A stretch of 20,617 bases of DNA from an uncultured Bacteroides sp. (lineage in GTDB: Bacteria > Bacteroidota > Bacteroidia > Bacteroidales > Bacteroidaceae): contig CAAEFE010000088.1 in the NCBI GenBank assembly GCA_900755095.1, positions 1 to 20,617 on the forward strand, in the 5' to 3' direction. The notes beneath the pieces were generated by a model. It did no database searches, had not been told where the DNA came from, and saw only the letters and a list, made by a program, of their open reading frames with translations. This document shows, one piece after another, positions 1 to 8,930 of this stretch. How positions within the stretch are numbered: the first letter of the stretch is position 1; every line of letters begins with the position of its first letter. The position numbers were made by a program, and so were the translations under genes.

Positions 1-147
1 AAGAGAAGGATAGGACAGAGTTTTACGGTTGTCACAGTAAAAGGGGGATTTCCATCCAGAAGCCCATGTAAAAGGGTTAGCGGGTTGAAGTTTAATAGCC
101 TTAATCTTCAAAAGTTTCTCCGCAAATAGTCTCTCTAAGTTTTTCAT
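1..147 (-). CDS. pyrE: Orotate phosphoribosyltransferase, N-terminal part (cut by window edge)
   Basis: Only the first 49 codons are present; the gene runs off the left edge on the minus strand, and the frame is open to base 1. The reading begins [13 protein letters not shown] and continues through [20 protein letters not shown], the typical N-terminal substrate-binding stretch of PyrE. PyrE joins orotate to PRPP to give orotidine 5'-monophosphate, the fifth step of pyrimidine synthesis, in the cytosol. The ATG is at 145-147. A TACTTTTG box lies 28 bases upstream, so the gene probably has its own promoter although it follows prmC-recX on the same strand. Identity rests on a recognised N-terminus; the catalytic PRPP loop lies outside the window. 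Confidence 0.9.
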   Translation of the reverse strand, partial: MKNLERLFAEKLLKIKAIKLQPANPFTWASGWKSPFYCDNRKTLSYPSL

Positions 148-175
148 AACTAAACTAACTATTAATTATTTGCCG

Positions 176-183
176 CAAAAGTA
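176..183 (-). promoter_or_regulatory. Promoter -7 element for pyrE
   Basis: On the minus strand the bases read TACTTTTG, a full match to the Bacteroides primary sigma-factor -7 consensus TAnnTTTG. It sits in the 77-bp gap between recX and pyrE. No clear TTTG -33 element is visible upstream, so strength cannot be judged. Confidence 0.6.
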
Positions 184-224
184 CAGAAATTGAACGAGAA
201 TAGAAAGAAGAATCCGTTTATTTT

Positions 225-707
225 TTAACTGAATTGTTCCTCTTCCTCCGGAATTTCGATACAACGACGTATATCTTTGAGTTCAAAACCACGGCTCACC
301 GCAAATCGCATCAGCTTTCCGTTCAGTTCATAATCATCTTTCGCATGAATGCTTTTCCGTTTGGAAGCCAGCAAGTCACGCAGGATGGAGAGATATTCCT
401 CTTCATCAATTTCGTTCAGATGACGCCATGCCACATCGGAAGGAATCTTCTTCATGTAGAGCCCCTGTGCTATTTTCATTTTACCCCATTTGGCAAAACG
501 AAACTTATCGTTCACAAAAGCACGGCAATAGCGCTCGTCATCAATATACTTTTCGGTTTCCAGCCGTTCAAGGATACGCGCTATGGTCTCATAGGCTATA
601 CCCCAACGCTGTAATTTCTCATTTACTTCTGCCCGGCAATGTTCTGCAGCGGAGCAATAAGAGGCAACACGATTCAACGCCTCTTCATCTGTTAATTGTG
701 CACTCAT
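225..707 (-). CDS. recX: Regulatory protein RecX
   Basis: 160 residues, within the usual RecX size range. RecX binds RecA filaments and modulates, usually inhibits, RecA recombinase activity. The protein is almost wholly helical and charged, with the tandem three-helix-repeat pattern of the family. The stretch LETEKYIDDERYCRAFVND (about residues 48-66) matches the RecX signature of a Y-[IL]-[DN]-D-x-x-[FY]-A-x-x-[FW] type. KWGKMKIAQGL follows, similar to the G-x-x-[KR]-[IL] segment after it in other RecX proteins. The ATG overlaps the prmC stop by four bases (ATGA), so the two genes are probably translationally coupled. recA is not in the window, unlike in many bacteria where the two adjoin. 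The family call is good; the effect on RecA is inferred from the family. Confidence 0.88.
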   Translation of the reverse strand: MSAQLTDEEALNRVASYCSAAEHCRAEVNEKLQRWGIAYETIARILERLETEKYIDDERYCRAFVNDKFRFAKWGKMKIAQGLYMKKIPSDVAWRHLNEIDEEEYLSILRDLLASKRKSIHAKDDYELNGKLMRFAVSRGFELKDIRRCIEIPEEEEQFS

Positions 708-1540
708 CGGTTAGCTGTAAGTATTCTATCTTTTCCAAATATGTCTTTTATAACACGAACGTCCCGATATTGGTTCATTTCTATCATGCGTATCATGTCT
801 TGTCCGTATGCCTGATTGATTTCAAAATAGAGTTTGCCACCCGGACGAAGTAGTTCTCGTCCCAGTTCCGCAATCCGGCGATAGAAACGCAGAGGGTCTT
901 CATCAGGAACAAACAGGGCAAGTTCCGGCTCCCAGTCAAGCACATTGGCTTCCATCTCTGTTTTTTCAGTTTCCGTCACATAGGGCGGATTGCTGACAAT
1001 TATATCGTAAGATGCCCCCTGTATTCCGTCAGCAGAAAAAACATCCTGTCGACGGAAGGTGACCTGAGCATCCAACTCTTCATTATTTTTACGGGCAATA
1101 GCCAACGCTTCTTCCGAAATATCCCAGGCATCCACTTTCGCATCCGGCAGATTTTTATCCAGAGAGATGGCGATACATCCGCTTCCTGTACCTATATCTA
1201 ATAGGCGACGAGCATCCGGATTCTCCTTTACAATCAGGTCCACCAGTTCGGCAGTCTCCGGACGAGGGATCAGCACGCCGGGAGCTACCCGAAAGTTCCT
1301 TCCACAGAACTCAGCATATCCCCGAATGTACTGTATTGGCTCATTTTTCTGCAAACGGAATATAATGTTTTCTAATTCACGCTGTTTGCATGCAGATAAA
1401 ATTATATCTTTGCCCATGTAAATATCAAGCGCATCCACCCCCAACATGTCGCAACAGATCAACATCGAAAGAGCTTTGACCTCTTCCGGCGGATAAATAT
1501 CCTGTAGTGACTGACGAATGTAAGCAGTGATGCGGTTCAT
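704..1540 (-). CDS. prmC: Peptide chain release factor N5-glutamine methyltransferase PrmC (HemK)
   Basis: 278 residues, full length for PrmC. It uses S-adenosylmethionine to methylate the glutamine of the GGQ motif in release factors 1 and 2, which raises peptide-release efficiency in the cytosol. A helical substrate-binding domain takes up about residues 1-85. The Rossmann-like methyltransferase domain follows, with the SAM-binding glycine motif DIGTGSG at 115-121 and the diagnostic NPPY motif at 184-187 (SNPPYVTE). The segment PGVLIPRPETAELV at about 87-100 is also characteristic. The ATG at 1538-1540 is preceded by a TACTTTTG promoter box. It overlaps recX by four bases and is divergent from ribD across 53 bp. 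Confidence 0.95.
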   Translation of the reverse strand: MNRITAYIRQSLQDIYPPEEVKALSMLICCDMLGVDALDIYMGKDIILSACKQRELENIIFRLQKNEPIQYIRGYAEFCGRNFRVAPGVLIPRPETAELVDLIVKENPDARRLLDIGTGSGCIAISLDKNLPDAKVDAWDISEEALAIARKNNEELDAQVTFRRQDVFSADGIQGASYDIIVSNPPYVTETEKTEMEANVLDWEPELALFVPDEDPLRFYRRIAELGRELLRPGGKLYFEINQAYGQDMIRMIEMNQYRDVRVIKDIFGKDRILTANR

Positions 1541-1559
1541 ATTTTACGATTTCGGAGTG

Positions 1560-1567
1560 CAAAAGTA
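1560..1567 (-). promoter_or_regulatory. Promoter -7 element for prmC-recX
   Basis: The minus strand reads TACTTTTG, matching TAnnTTTG, about 20 bases before the prmC start. A TTTG that could act as -33 element lies at 1590-1593, 22 bases further upstream, slightly longer than the usual spacing; it sits immediately before the divergent ribD start codon. Confidence 0.6.
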
Positions 1568-1593
1568 AGAATAATATAGCGAAGAGCACCAAA

Positions 1594-2631
1594 ATGGAAG
1601 AAGAAAAATACATGAGACGTTGCATTGAACTGGCAAAAAACGGACTGTGCAATGTCGCTCCAAACCCGATGGTAGGGGCTGTTATCGTATGTGACGGACT
1701 TATTATCGGCGAAGGATATCACATCCGCTGCGGAGAGGCGCATGCCGAAGTAAACGCGATTCGTTCCGTCAAAGACAAGTCTTTATTGAGCCGTTCCACC
1801 ATTTATGTCAGCCTGGAACCTTGCTCACACTACGGAAAGACGCCTCCTTGTGCCGACTTGATTATCGAGAAGCAGATTCCCCGTATTGTAATTGGCTGTC
1901 AAGACCCGTTCTCACAGGTCGCCGGACGAGGAATTCAGAAGTTGCGGAATGCCGGAAGAGAAGTGACAGTAGGCGTACTGGAGAAGGAATGCAGACATCT
2001 GATCCGGCGCTTCATCACTTTCAATACGCTGCACCGCCCCTTTATCACACTAAAATGGGCAGAATCGGCTGATCATTTCATTGACGTAGAACGAACAGAC
2101 GGCAATCCCGTAGTACTGTCCTCCCCTCTTACTTCCATGCTTGTACATAAAAAAAGAGCGGAGGCCGATGCAATTATGGTAGGCAGGCGGACAGCATTGT
2201 TGGACAATCCGTCGCTGACGGTCCGCAACTGGTACGGCCGGAATCCGGTACGTATCGTTTTGGACCGTACCTTGTCTCTTCCTCACAGCCTGCGTCTGTT
2301 TGACGGGGAAGTATCCACCATCGTATTTACAGCAGAAAAACATCCGGACAAGAAGAACGTCACATATCGCACGATTGACTTCACACAGGACATTCTGCCA
2401 CAGATCATGGAAGTGCTATATCAACAAAAAATACAGTCCCTACTGGTAGAGGGAGGGAGTCAGTTGCTCCAATCATTCATCGATGCCGAACTATGGGACG
2501 AAGTATATATTGAGAAATGTCCGTGCAAGCTGAATTCCGGTGTTAAAGCACCTGAAATAAGCGATAATTTTAGTTATTCGACAGAAGAACACTTCGACAG
2601 ACAGATTTGGCATTATGTTTTCGAGAAATAG
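1594..2631 (+). CDS. ribD: Bifunctional riboflavin biosynthesis deaminase/reductase RibD
   Basis: 345 residues, typical for two-domain RibD. It carries out two cytosolic steps of riboflavin synthesis: zinc-dependent deamination of the diaminopyrimidine phosphate, then NADPH-dependent reduction of the ribosyl side chain. The N-terminal deaminase domain (about 1-145) shows APNPMVGAV, HAEV with zinc ligand His50 and catalytic Glu52, and PCSHYGKTPPC with zinc ligands Cys77 and Cys86. The C-terminal reductase domain (about 150-345) has the RAEADAIMVGRRT and LLVEGGSQL segments typical of RibD/RibG. The gene is alone, divergent from prmC; other riboflavin genes are not in the window. The ATG at 1594 gives the canonical N-terminus (EEEKYMRRCIELA), so the start is secure. 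Confidence 0.96.
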   Translation: MEEEKYMRRCIELAKNGLCNVAPNPMVGAVIVCDGLIIGEGYHIRCGEAHAEVNAIRSVKDKSLLSRSTIYVSLEPCSHYGKTPPCADLIIEKQIPRIVIGCQDPFSQVAGRGIQKLRNAGREVTVGVLEKECRHLIRRFITFNTLHRPFITLKWAESADHFIDVERTDGNPVVLSSPLTSMLVHKKRAEADAIMVGRRTALLDNPSLTVRNWYGRNPVRIVLDRTLSLPHSLRLFDGEVSTIVFTAEKHPDKKNVTYRTIDFTQDILPQIMEVLYQQKIQSLLVEGGSQLLQSFIDAELWDEVYIEKCPCKLNSGVKAPEISDNFSYSTEEHFDRQIWHYVFEK

Positions 2632-2737
2632 CTAAAATAGTTCTATTCAAGGGGTTCTACGTCGATAAAAACAGCGTTATTATCTATAATTTTATATAAA
2701 ACTTCCCCTTAATGTTCTATATCGGAAAAAATGTTCC

Positions 2738-2745
2738 TATTTTTG
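2738..2745 (+). promoter_or_regulatory. Probable promoter -7 element for the lipoprotein-uppS-bamA block
   Basis: TATTTTTG fits TAnnTTTG and lies 28 bases before the lipoprotein start at 2774. It is in an AT-rich 142-bp gap after ribD that holds no other recognisable feature. There is no clear -33 TTTG. No equally good box is seen before uppS, bamA or the first ompH gene, so this may feed the whole block. Confidence 0.5.
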
Positions 2746-2773
2746 CAACTTGTAAATAAACACAATCTTTCAA

Positions 2774-4255
2774 ATGAGAATAAAGTTTTTATCAATCATT
2801 GCGAGTTTTTTCATGGTGTCATTCGTTATTACGTCTTGCCTTGACAATGATAACGAAGTCAATTATAGTCCGGATGCGACTATACGCGCATTTGAGCTTG
2901 ACACTATAGGCTACGGGGTAAAGTATAAATTCACAATTGACCAAATTAGTCGTTTAATATATAATGTGGATTCGCTGCCTGTCAATGCTGACACGATCAT
3001 TAATAGTATTCTGATCAAGACGCTGACTACGGCATCCGGTATCGTGACGATGAAAGATCAGAACGATCAGGATTCAATCGTTAATATTAATGACTCTATT
3101 GACCTGACTAAGTATGTAAATGCAACCGAGAAAAACAACTTTCTGGTACTGAAGGTATGGGCACCGAATATGGAGGTTCAGAATGAGTACAAAGTTAATA
3201 TACGGATGCATACGATGGTTCCCGATTCACTCAGTTGGGGAAAAGACCCTATAGCGAACAATCCCGTGAGCAACACTGCTGAAAAACAAAAGGTAGTAAC
3301 GCTTGGGGACAAGATATTATTATTCGCTCAAAACAATGAAATTTACAGTACAGCAATACCGGCAGGCTCTCCTACTGATCGTTTAAACTATGGTCAAAAA
3401 TGGGATAAAGAAACTACTGGAAAACTTCCTGTTGGTGCTGATATTACATCCATTATCCGATTCGTTGACAAGTTATATTTACTTGCTGAGAATAAGGAAG
3501 TATATAATTCCAATGACGGTTTGACTTGGACAAAAGATGAAGTACTCAATTCCGATGGTGTTTCCGTTACTAATCTGATAACCAGCTTTTCTGACAGTGA
3601 TGGCAGTAACCATAAAAAGATAAATGGAATAGCAGGTATAGTAGAGATTAATGGAGAGAAATATTTCAGTTTTGCAGAGAAAGATGCAACATGGGAGAAA
3701 GATATAGACAAATTAACAGCTGTCCCTGCTGAGTTCCCGACAAACAACCTGTCAGCCGATGTATATGCAACTGAAAGCGGAACATTGAATGCAATCGTTG
3801 TGGGTAATACTCAAGGATTAGATTCAAAAAAAGACACAGCTACAGTCGTTTGGGCTTCAGAAGATGGCAAAGCCTGGATTCCAATGGAGATTCCATCAAA
3901 TAACAACTGTCCGAAATTAGTAGACCCGTCTATTATACATTATAACGACGCATTTTACATTTGTGGAAAAGAAACTAAAGATGATGCTAAGGGATTCCAG
4001 AAATTCTATACCTCCCCGACATTACTTGTATGGAAAGGGGTAGACAGAATGTTCATGCTTCCCGGAATTCTTCCTCCGGTGAAACTTGAAGGAGGAGTAA
4101 TACAATATCCTTATTCCGAGTTCAGCTTCAAGGGAAAAGAAGCAAACTACACGATGGTAGTTGACAGAAACCATTATATATGGATGGTAGGTGGTCAAGG
4201 TATTGACAAAATCTGGCGTGGTAGAGTTAATAAACTCGGATTTCTAATACAGTAA
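2774..4255 (+). CDS. DUF6242-like lipoprotein with a predicted beta-propeller
   Basis: 493 residues, function unknown. A signal peptide ends in the lipobox VITSC (Cys22). The mature end reads CLDNDNE, acidic after the cysteine, which in Bacteroidetes resembles the export signal sending lipoproteins to the cell surface. Residues about 28-150 form a beta-rich N-terminal module (ATIRAFEL and later LVLKVWAPN, resembling DUF6242 or DUF5018-type domains). The remainder looks like repeated beta-blades: two Asp-box motifs are visible, NDGLTW at 247-252 and SEDGKAW at 362-368, as in sialidase-type propellers. It ends near IWRGRVNKLGF. It lies 36 bp before uppS on the same strand. The family name comes from recall of similar Bacteroides proteins; the propeller is inferred from the motifs. 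No catalytic residues are evident, so a binding or scaffold role is more likely than an enzyme. Confidence 0.75.
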   Translation: MRIKFLSIIASFFMVSFVITSCLDNDNEVNYSPDATIRAFELDTIGYGVKYKFTIDQISRLIYNVDSLPVNADTIINSILIKTLTTASGIVTMKDQNDQDSIVNINDSIDLTKYVNATEKNNFLVLKVWAPNMEVQNEYKVNIRMHTMVPDSLSWGKDPIANNPVSNTAEKQKVVTLGDKILLFAQNNEIYSTAIPAGSPTDRLNYGQKWDKETTGKLPVGADITSIIRFVDKLYLLAENKEVYNSNDGLTWTKDEVLNSDGVSVTNLITSFSDSDGSNHKKINGIAGIVEINGEKYFSFAEKDATWEKDIDKLTAVPAEFPTNNLSADVYATESGTLNAIVVGNTQGLDSKKDTATVVWASEDGKAWIPMEIPSNNNCPKLVDPSIIHYNDAFYICGKETKDDAKGFQKFYTSPTLLVWKGVDRMFMLPGILPPVKLEGGVIQYPYSEFSFKGKEANYTMVVDRNHYIWMVGGQGIDKIWRGRVNKLGFLIQ

Positions 4256-4258
4256 TAA

Positions 4259-5026
<768 letters not shown>

Positions 5027-5056
5027 CATAATTCGAAACTTCAAATTATAACATAA

Positions 5057-7714
5057 ATGCATTATCGTATTTCCTTTATATTCGTAACGTTTATCGGCCT
5101 GTTCTGCTTTGCAGCCACGGGCTTTACGCAGAATACCAACACTGACGAAGACTCTAAGCCAGTCATCTTATACTCAGGAACGCCTAAAAAGTATGAGATA
5201 GCAGACATCAAGGTTGAAGGCGTGAAGAATTATGAAGACTATGTGTTAATCGGATTATCCGGACTGTCCGTTGGACAGACGATTACCGTGCCGGGTGATG
5301 AGATTACCGGAGCAATCAAGCGCTACTGGAAACATGGTTTGTTCTCTAACGTACAGATTACTGCCGAAAAGATAGAAGGCAACAAGATTTGGTTAAAAAT
5401 CAGTCTGACACAACGTCCCCGTATTGCGGATGTACGCTATCATGGTGTGAAGAAGTCAGAACGTACAGACCTTGAAAGCAAACTGGGTATGGTAAAAGGT
5501 ATGCAGATCACTCCGAATACCGTTGACCGTGCAAAGACATTGATCAAACGTTATTTTGACGATAAAGGCTTTAAGAATGCAGAAGTGATTATCGCGCAAA
5601 AGGACGATCCATCTAACGAAAATCAGGTGATTGTTGACATTGATATCGACAAGAAGGAAAAGATTAAAGTGCACGCTATCCATATCACCGGAAACTCGGC
5701 CATCAAAACATCCAAGCTGAAGAAAGTGATGAAGAAGACCAATGAAAAAGGCAAACTTCTGAACCTGTTCCGCACCAAGAAATTTGTTCCGGAAAACTTT
5801 GAAGCAGATAAGCAGCTGATCATAGATAAGTATAACGAGCTGGGATATCGTGACGCAATGATCGTAAAAGACAGTGTAGCACAGTACGATGCAAAGACGG
5901 TAGATGTATATATGGATATAGACGAAGGTCAGAAATATTACCTTCGTAATGTAACATGGGTAGGTAACACACTGTATCCTTCAGAACAGCTGAACTTCCT
6001 GCTCCGCATGAAGAAGGGTGATGTTTACAACCAGAAGTTGCTGGGAGAACGTACCTCTACAGATGACGACGCAATCGGTAACTTATATTACAATAACGGT
6101 TATTTGTTCTACAATCTTGATCCGGTAGAAGTAAATATCGTCGGTGACTCCATCGACCTCGAAATGAGAATTTATGAAGGCCGTCAGGCTACGATTAATA
6201 AGATCAACATCAGCGGTAACGACCGTCTGTATGAAAACGTAGTTCGTCGTGAGCTTCGCATTCGTCCGGGACAGTTGTTCAGCAAGGATGACCTGATGCG
6301 TTCATTACGTGAAATCCAGCAGATGGGACACTTTGACCCTGAAAAACTGCAGCCGGATATTCAGCCGGACCCTGTAAACGGAACAGTTGATATAGGTCTG
6401 CCTTTGACATCTAAAGCCAATGACCAGGTAGAATTCTCTGCCGGTTGGGGACAAACAGGTATCATCGGTAAGCTGAGTCTGAAATTTACCAACTTCTCTG
6501 TTGCCAACTTGCTGCGTCCGGGTGAAAACTACCGTGGTATCCTGCCGCAAGGTGACGGACAGACATTGACCATCAGCGGTCAGACGAATGCTAAATACTA
6601 TCAGTCATATAGCATCTCATTCTTCGATCCTTGGTTTGGAGGTAAACGCCCGAACTCACTTTCCGTATCGGCTTTCTTCTCAGTTCAGACTGACATCAGC
6701 AGCCGTTACTACAACTCAAGCTATTTCAACAACTATTACAATAGTTATTATGCAGGCTATGGTGGCTACGGCTCATACAACTACGGTAACTACAACAACT
6801 ATGAGAACTACTATGACCCCGACAAGTCTATCAAGATGTGGGGACTTTCTCTGGGTTGGGGTAAGCGTCTGAAATGGCCGGATGACTACTTTACTTTGTC
6901 TGCAGAGCTGGCTTACCAACGCTACAACCTGAAAGACTGGCAGTATTTCCCGGTAACCAACGGTAAATGTAATGACCTCAGCCTTTCACTAACTTTGGCA
7001 CGTAACTCTATTGACAACCCGATCTTCCCACGTACAGGTTCGGACTTCTCGCTGTCAGTTCAGCTTACTCCTCCGTACTCATTGTTTGATGGTAAAGACT
7101 ATAAAGGTTATTTCTATAATCCCGAAAGCGACAGAGGCATCACTCAGGATAATATGAATAAACTTCATAGATGGGTTGAGTACCACAAATGGAAATTTAA
7201 AGCCAAAACATATACTCCGTTGATGGATTATATAGCACATCCTAAGTGTCTGGTATTGATGACACGTACAGAGTTCGGTTTGTTAGGTCACTATAATAAA
7301 TACAAGAAATCACCGTTCGGTACATTCGACGTAGGTGGTGACGGTATGACTGGTTACTCAAGTTATGCAACAGAAAGTATTGCATTGCGTGGTTATGAAA
7401 ACAGTTCATTGACACCATATGGAAAAGAAGGGTATGCTTATGCACGCCTCGGCATCGAATTAAGATATCCGTTGATGCTGGAAACAAGTACTAACATTTA
7501 TGTGTTAGGTTTCTTGGAGGCTGGTAACGCATGGCATGATATCTCAAAATTCAATCCGTTTGATTTGAAACGTTCTGCAGGTGTCGGTGTTCGTATCTTC
7601 TTACCAATGATTGGTATGATGGGGATTGACTGGGGATACGGGTTCGATAAGATTGACAGTAGAAGCGATTACGGCGGAAGCCAGTTCCACTTTATTTTAG
7701 GACAAGAATTCTAA
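5057..7714 (+). CDS. bamA: Outer-membrane protein assembly factor BamA
   Basis: 885 residues against about 810 in E. coli. BamA is the central subunit of the machine that folds and inserts beta-barrel proteins into the outer membrane. A signal peptide (about 1-24) is followed by five POTRA domains starting near residues 45, 121, 202, 292 and 377. The C-terminal 16-strand barrel begins near 455. DQVEFSAGWGQTG and the late SAGVGVRIFLPMIGMMGIDWGYGF are typical barrel segments, and the protein ends in Phe, as barrel proteins usually do. An odd insertion at 551-586 in the barrel contains 15 Tyr, 9 Asn and 5 Gly in 36 residues and is probably surface loop. Two periplasmic Skp-like chaperone genes follow directly, the partner arrangement known from proteobacteria. 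Confidence 0.96.
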   Translation: MHYRISFIFVTFIGLFCFAATGFTQNTNTDEDSKPVILYSGTPKKYEIADIKVEGVKNYEDYVLIGLSGLSVGQTITVPGDEITGAIKRYWKHGLFSNVQITAEKIEGNKIWLKISLTQRPRIADVRYHGVKKSERTDLESKLGMVKGMQITPNTVDRAKTLIKRYFDDKGFKNAEVIIAQKDDPSNENQVIVDIDIDKKEKIKVHAIHITGNSAIKTSKLKKVMKKTNEKGKLLNLFRTKKFVPENFEADKQLIIDKYNELGYRDAMIVKDSVAQYDAKTVDVYMDIDEGQKYYLRNVTWVGNTLYPSEQLNFLLRMKKGDVYNQKLLGERTSTDDDAIGNLYYNNGYLFYNLDPVEVNIVGDSIDLEMRIYEGRQATINKINISGNDRLYENVVRRELRIRPGQLFSKDDLMRSLREIQQMGHFDPEKLQPDIQPDPVNGTVDIGLPLTSKANDQVEFSAGWGQTGIIGKLSLKFTNFSVANLLRPGENYRGILPQGDGQTLTISGQTNAKYYQSYSISFFDPWFGGKRPNSLSVSAFFSVQTDISSRYYNSSYFNNYYNSYYAGYGGYGSYNYGNYNNYENYYDPDKSIKMWGLSLGWGKRLKWPDDYFTLSAELAYQRYNLKDWQYFPVTNGKCNDLSLSLTLARNSIDNPIFPRTGSDFSLSVQLTPPYSLFDGKDYKGYFYNPESDRGITQDNMNKLHRWVEYHKWKFKAKTYTPLMDYIAHPKCLVLMTRTEFGLLGHYNKYKKSPFGTFDVGGDGMTGYSSYATESIALRGYENSSLTPYGKEGYAYARLGIELRYPLMLETSTNIYVLGFLEAGNAWHDISKFNPFDLKRSAGVGVRIFLPMIGMMGIDWGYGFDKIDSRSDYGGSQFHFILGQEF

Positions 7715-7737
7715 TATAAAACTAAAAACTAAACGTC

Positions 7738-8253
7738 ATGAGAAAGTCTGTTCTATCCATTATGTTACTGTTTGCCATCAGTATGGCAGCTAGTGCACAA
7801 AAATTTGCATTGATCGATACGGAATATATTCTGAAAAATATTCCGGCATATCAAAGCGCTAATGAGCAATTGCAGGAAGCTACGAAGAAATATCAAAGCG
7901 AAGTGGAGGTAATTGCCAAGGAAGCACAGAAGATGTTCCAGGACTATCAAGCTCAGTCCTCTACTCTCTCTGCGGCTCAGAAGACTAAGAAGGAAGATGA
8001 GATTGTAGCGAAAGAGAAATCCGCTGCCGAACTGAAGCGCAAATACTTCGGTCCGGAAGGCGAACTGGCTAAGATGCAGGAGAAGCTGATTAATCCTATT
8101 CAGGATGAAATATATGGTGCTGTAAAGGAACTGTCGCAACTACACGGATACGACCTTGTACTCGACAGAGCCTCTGCTGCAGGCATCATTTTTGCCAATC
8201 CACGTATTGATATTAGTGATGAAGTGCTGAGAAAATTAGGATATTCAAATTAA
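7738..8253 (+). CDS. OmpH/Skp-family periplasmic chaperone (first copy)
   Basis: 171 residues with a cleavable signal peptide ending ASAQ at about residue 21. The OmpH/Skp family holds unfolded outer-membrane proteins in the periplasm and hands them to BamA. After the signal, KFALIDTEYILKNIP forms the first strand and turn. A long charged coiled-coil region follows (about 40-115, rich in Glu, Lys, Ala and Gln), and the chain returns to a short beta region (YDLVLDRASAAGIIFANP), the jellyfish layout of Skp: small body with helical tentacles. It starts 23 bp after bamA with no promoter-like box between, so co-transcription is likely. It is paralogous in layout to the next gene but diverged in sequence. 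Which copy corresponds functionally to Skp cannot be told. Confidence 0.9.
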   Translation: MRKSVLSIMLLFAISMAASAQKFALIDTEYILKNIPAYQSANEQLQEATKKYQSEVEVIAKEAQKMFQDYQAQSSTLSAAQKTKKEDEIVAKEKSAAELKRKYFGPEGELAKMQEKLINPIQDEIYGAVKELSQLHGYDLVLDRASAAGIIFANPRIDISDEVLRKLGYSN

Positions 8254-8258
8254 TTTCA

Positions 8259-8266
8259 TACATTTG
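8259..8266 (+). promoter_or_regulatory. Possible internal promoter -7 element before the second ompH-like gene
   Basis: TACATTTG matches TAnnTTTG in the 55-bp gap between the two chaperone genes, 42 bases before the second start. No TTTG is seen at the expected -33 spacing. It could let the second chaperone be made separately from the bamA transcript. Confidence 0.4.
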
Positions 8267-8308
8267 CATCGAAAATAACTAAAAATCATTCAAATAAATT
8301 ATAGAACT

Positions 8309-8824
8309 ATGCTAAAAAAAATTGCACTTGTATTGATGCTTGCACTCCCAATGGGTGTATTTGCACAAAATCTGAAATTCGGTCATATTAATGCCCAAGA
8401 AATCGTTTCAGCAATGCCTGAATTTGCTAAGGCACAATCTGATATTGAAGCACTAGACAAACAACTGACCAGCGAATTACAAAGAACTCAGGAAGAATTC
8501 AACAAGAAATATCAGGAATTCCAGCAAGCTATCGCTAAGGACTCTCTTCCTGCTAACATCGCTGAGAGAAGACAAAAAGAACTGCAGGATATGATGCAAA
8601 GACAAGAGCAGTTCCAACAGGAAGCTCAACAGCAGATGCAAAAAGCTCAGGCTGATGCAATGGCTCCTATCTACAAAAAGTTGGACGACGCAATTAAAGC
8701 TGTAGGTGCTGCCGAAGGCGTAATCTACATCTTCGACCTTGCAAGAACACCGGTTGCTTACGTTAATGAGTCACAAAGTATTAATCTGACTCCTAAGGTA
8801 AAGACACAGCTCGGCATCAAATAA
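8309..8824 (+). CDS. OmpH/Skp-family periplasmic chaperone (second copy)
   Basis: 171 residues, by chance or descent the same length as its upstream neighbour. The signal peptide is short (MLKKIALVLMLALPMGVFAQ) with cleavage expected after Ala19 or near it. The mature protein starts NLKFGHINAQEIVSAMPE, the family's N-terminal strand. A Gln- and Glu-rich coiled coil spans about 45-125 (QEEFNKKYQEFQQ, MMQRQEQFQQEAQQQMQ), then GVIYIFDLARTPVAYVN closes the body domain. The role is as for the first copy: binding unfolded outer-membrane proteins in the periplasm. Hairpin terminator sequence begins 25 bp after the stop, marking the end of the bamA block. Its Gln-rich coiled coil differs from the Lys/Glu-rich one of copy one, suggesting different clients or a mixed oligomer; that is inference. 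Confidence 0.9.
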   Translation: MLKKIALVLMLALPMGVFAQNLKFGHINAQEIVSAMPEFAKAQSDIEALDKQLTSELQRTQEEFNKKYQEFQQAIAKDSLPANIAERRQKELQDMMQRQEQFQQEAQQQMQKAQADAMAPIYKKLDDAIKAVGAAEGVIYIFDLARTPVAYVNESQSINLTPKVKTQLGIK

Positions 8825-8848
8825 GAAGCTATAAGCTATAAAATACCG

Positions 8849-8896
8849 AAAGGGAAAGAGAAAAGAAGATCATACTTCTTTCTCTTTCCCTTTTTT
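8849..8896 (+). terminator. Rho-independent terminator after the bamA-ompH block
   Basis: The bases from 8852 (GGGAAAGAGAAAAGAAG) pair with CTTCTTTCTCTTTCCC ending at 8890. The stem is about 16 bp with one bulged A and a six-base loop. Six T residues follow at 8891-8896. Position and shape fit an intrinsic terminator separating the chaperone genes from murI. Confidence 0.85.
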
Positions 8897-8900
8897 CATG

Positions 8901-8908
8901 TAACTTTG
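8901..8908 (+). promoter_or_regulatory. Promoter -7 element for murI
   Basis: TAACTTTG matches TAnnTTTG and lies directly after the terminator, 22 bases before the murI start codon. This supports murI being a separate transcription unit rather than the tail of the bamA block. Confidence 0.65.
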
Positions 8909-8930
8909 CGTATATAAAACCGCACTCGTC

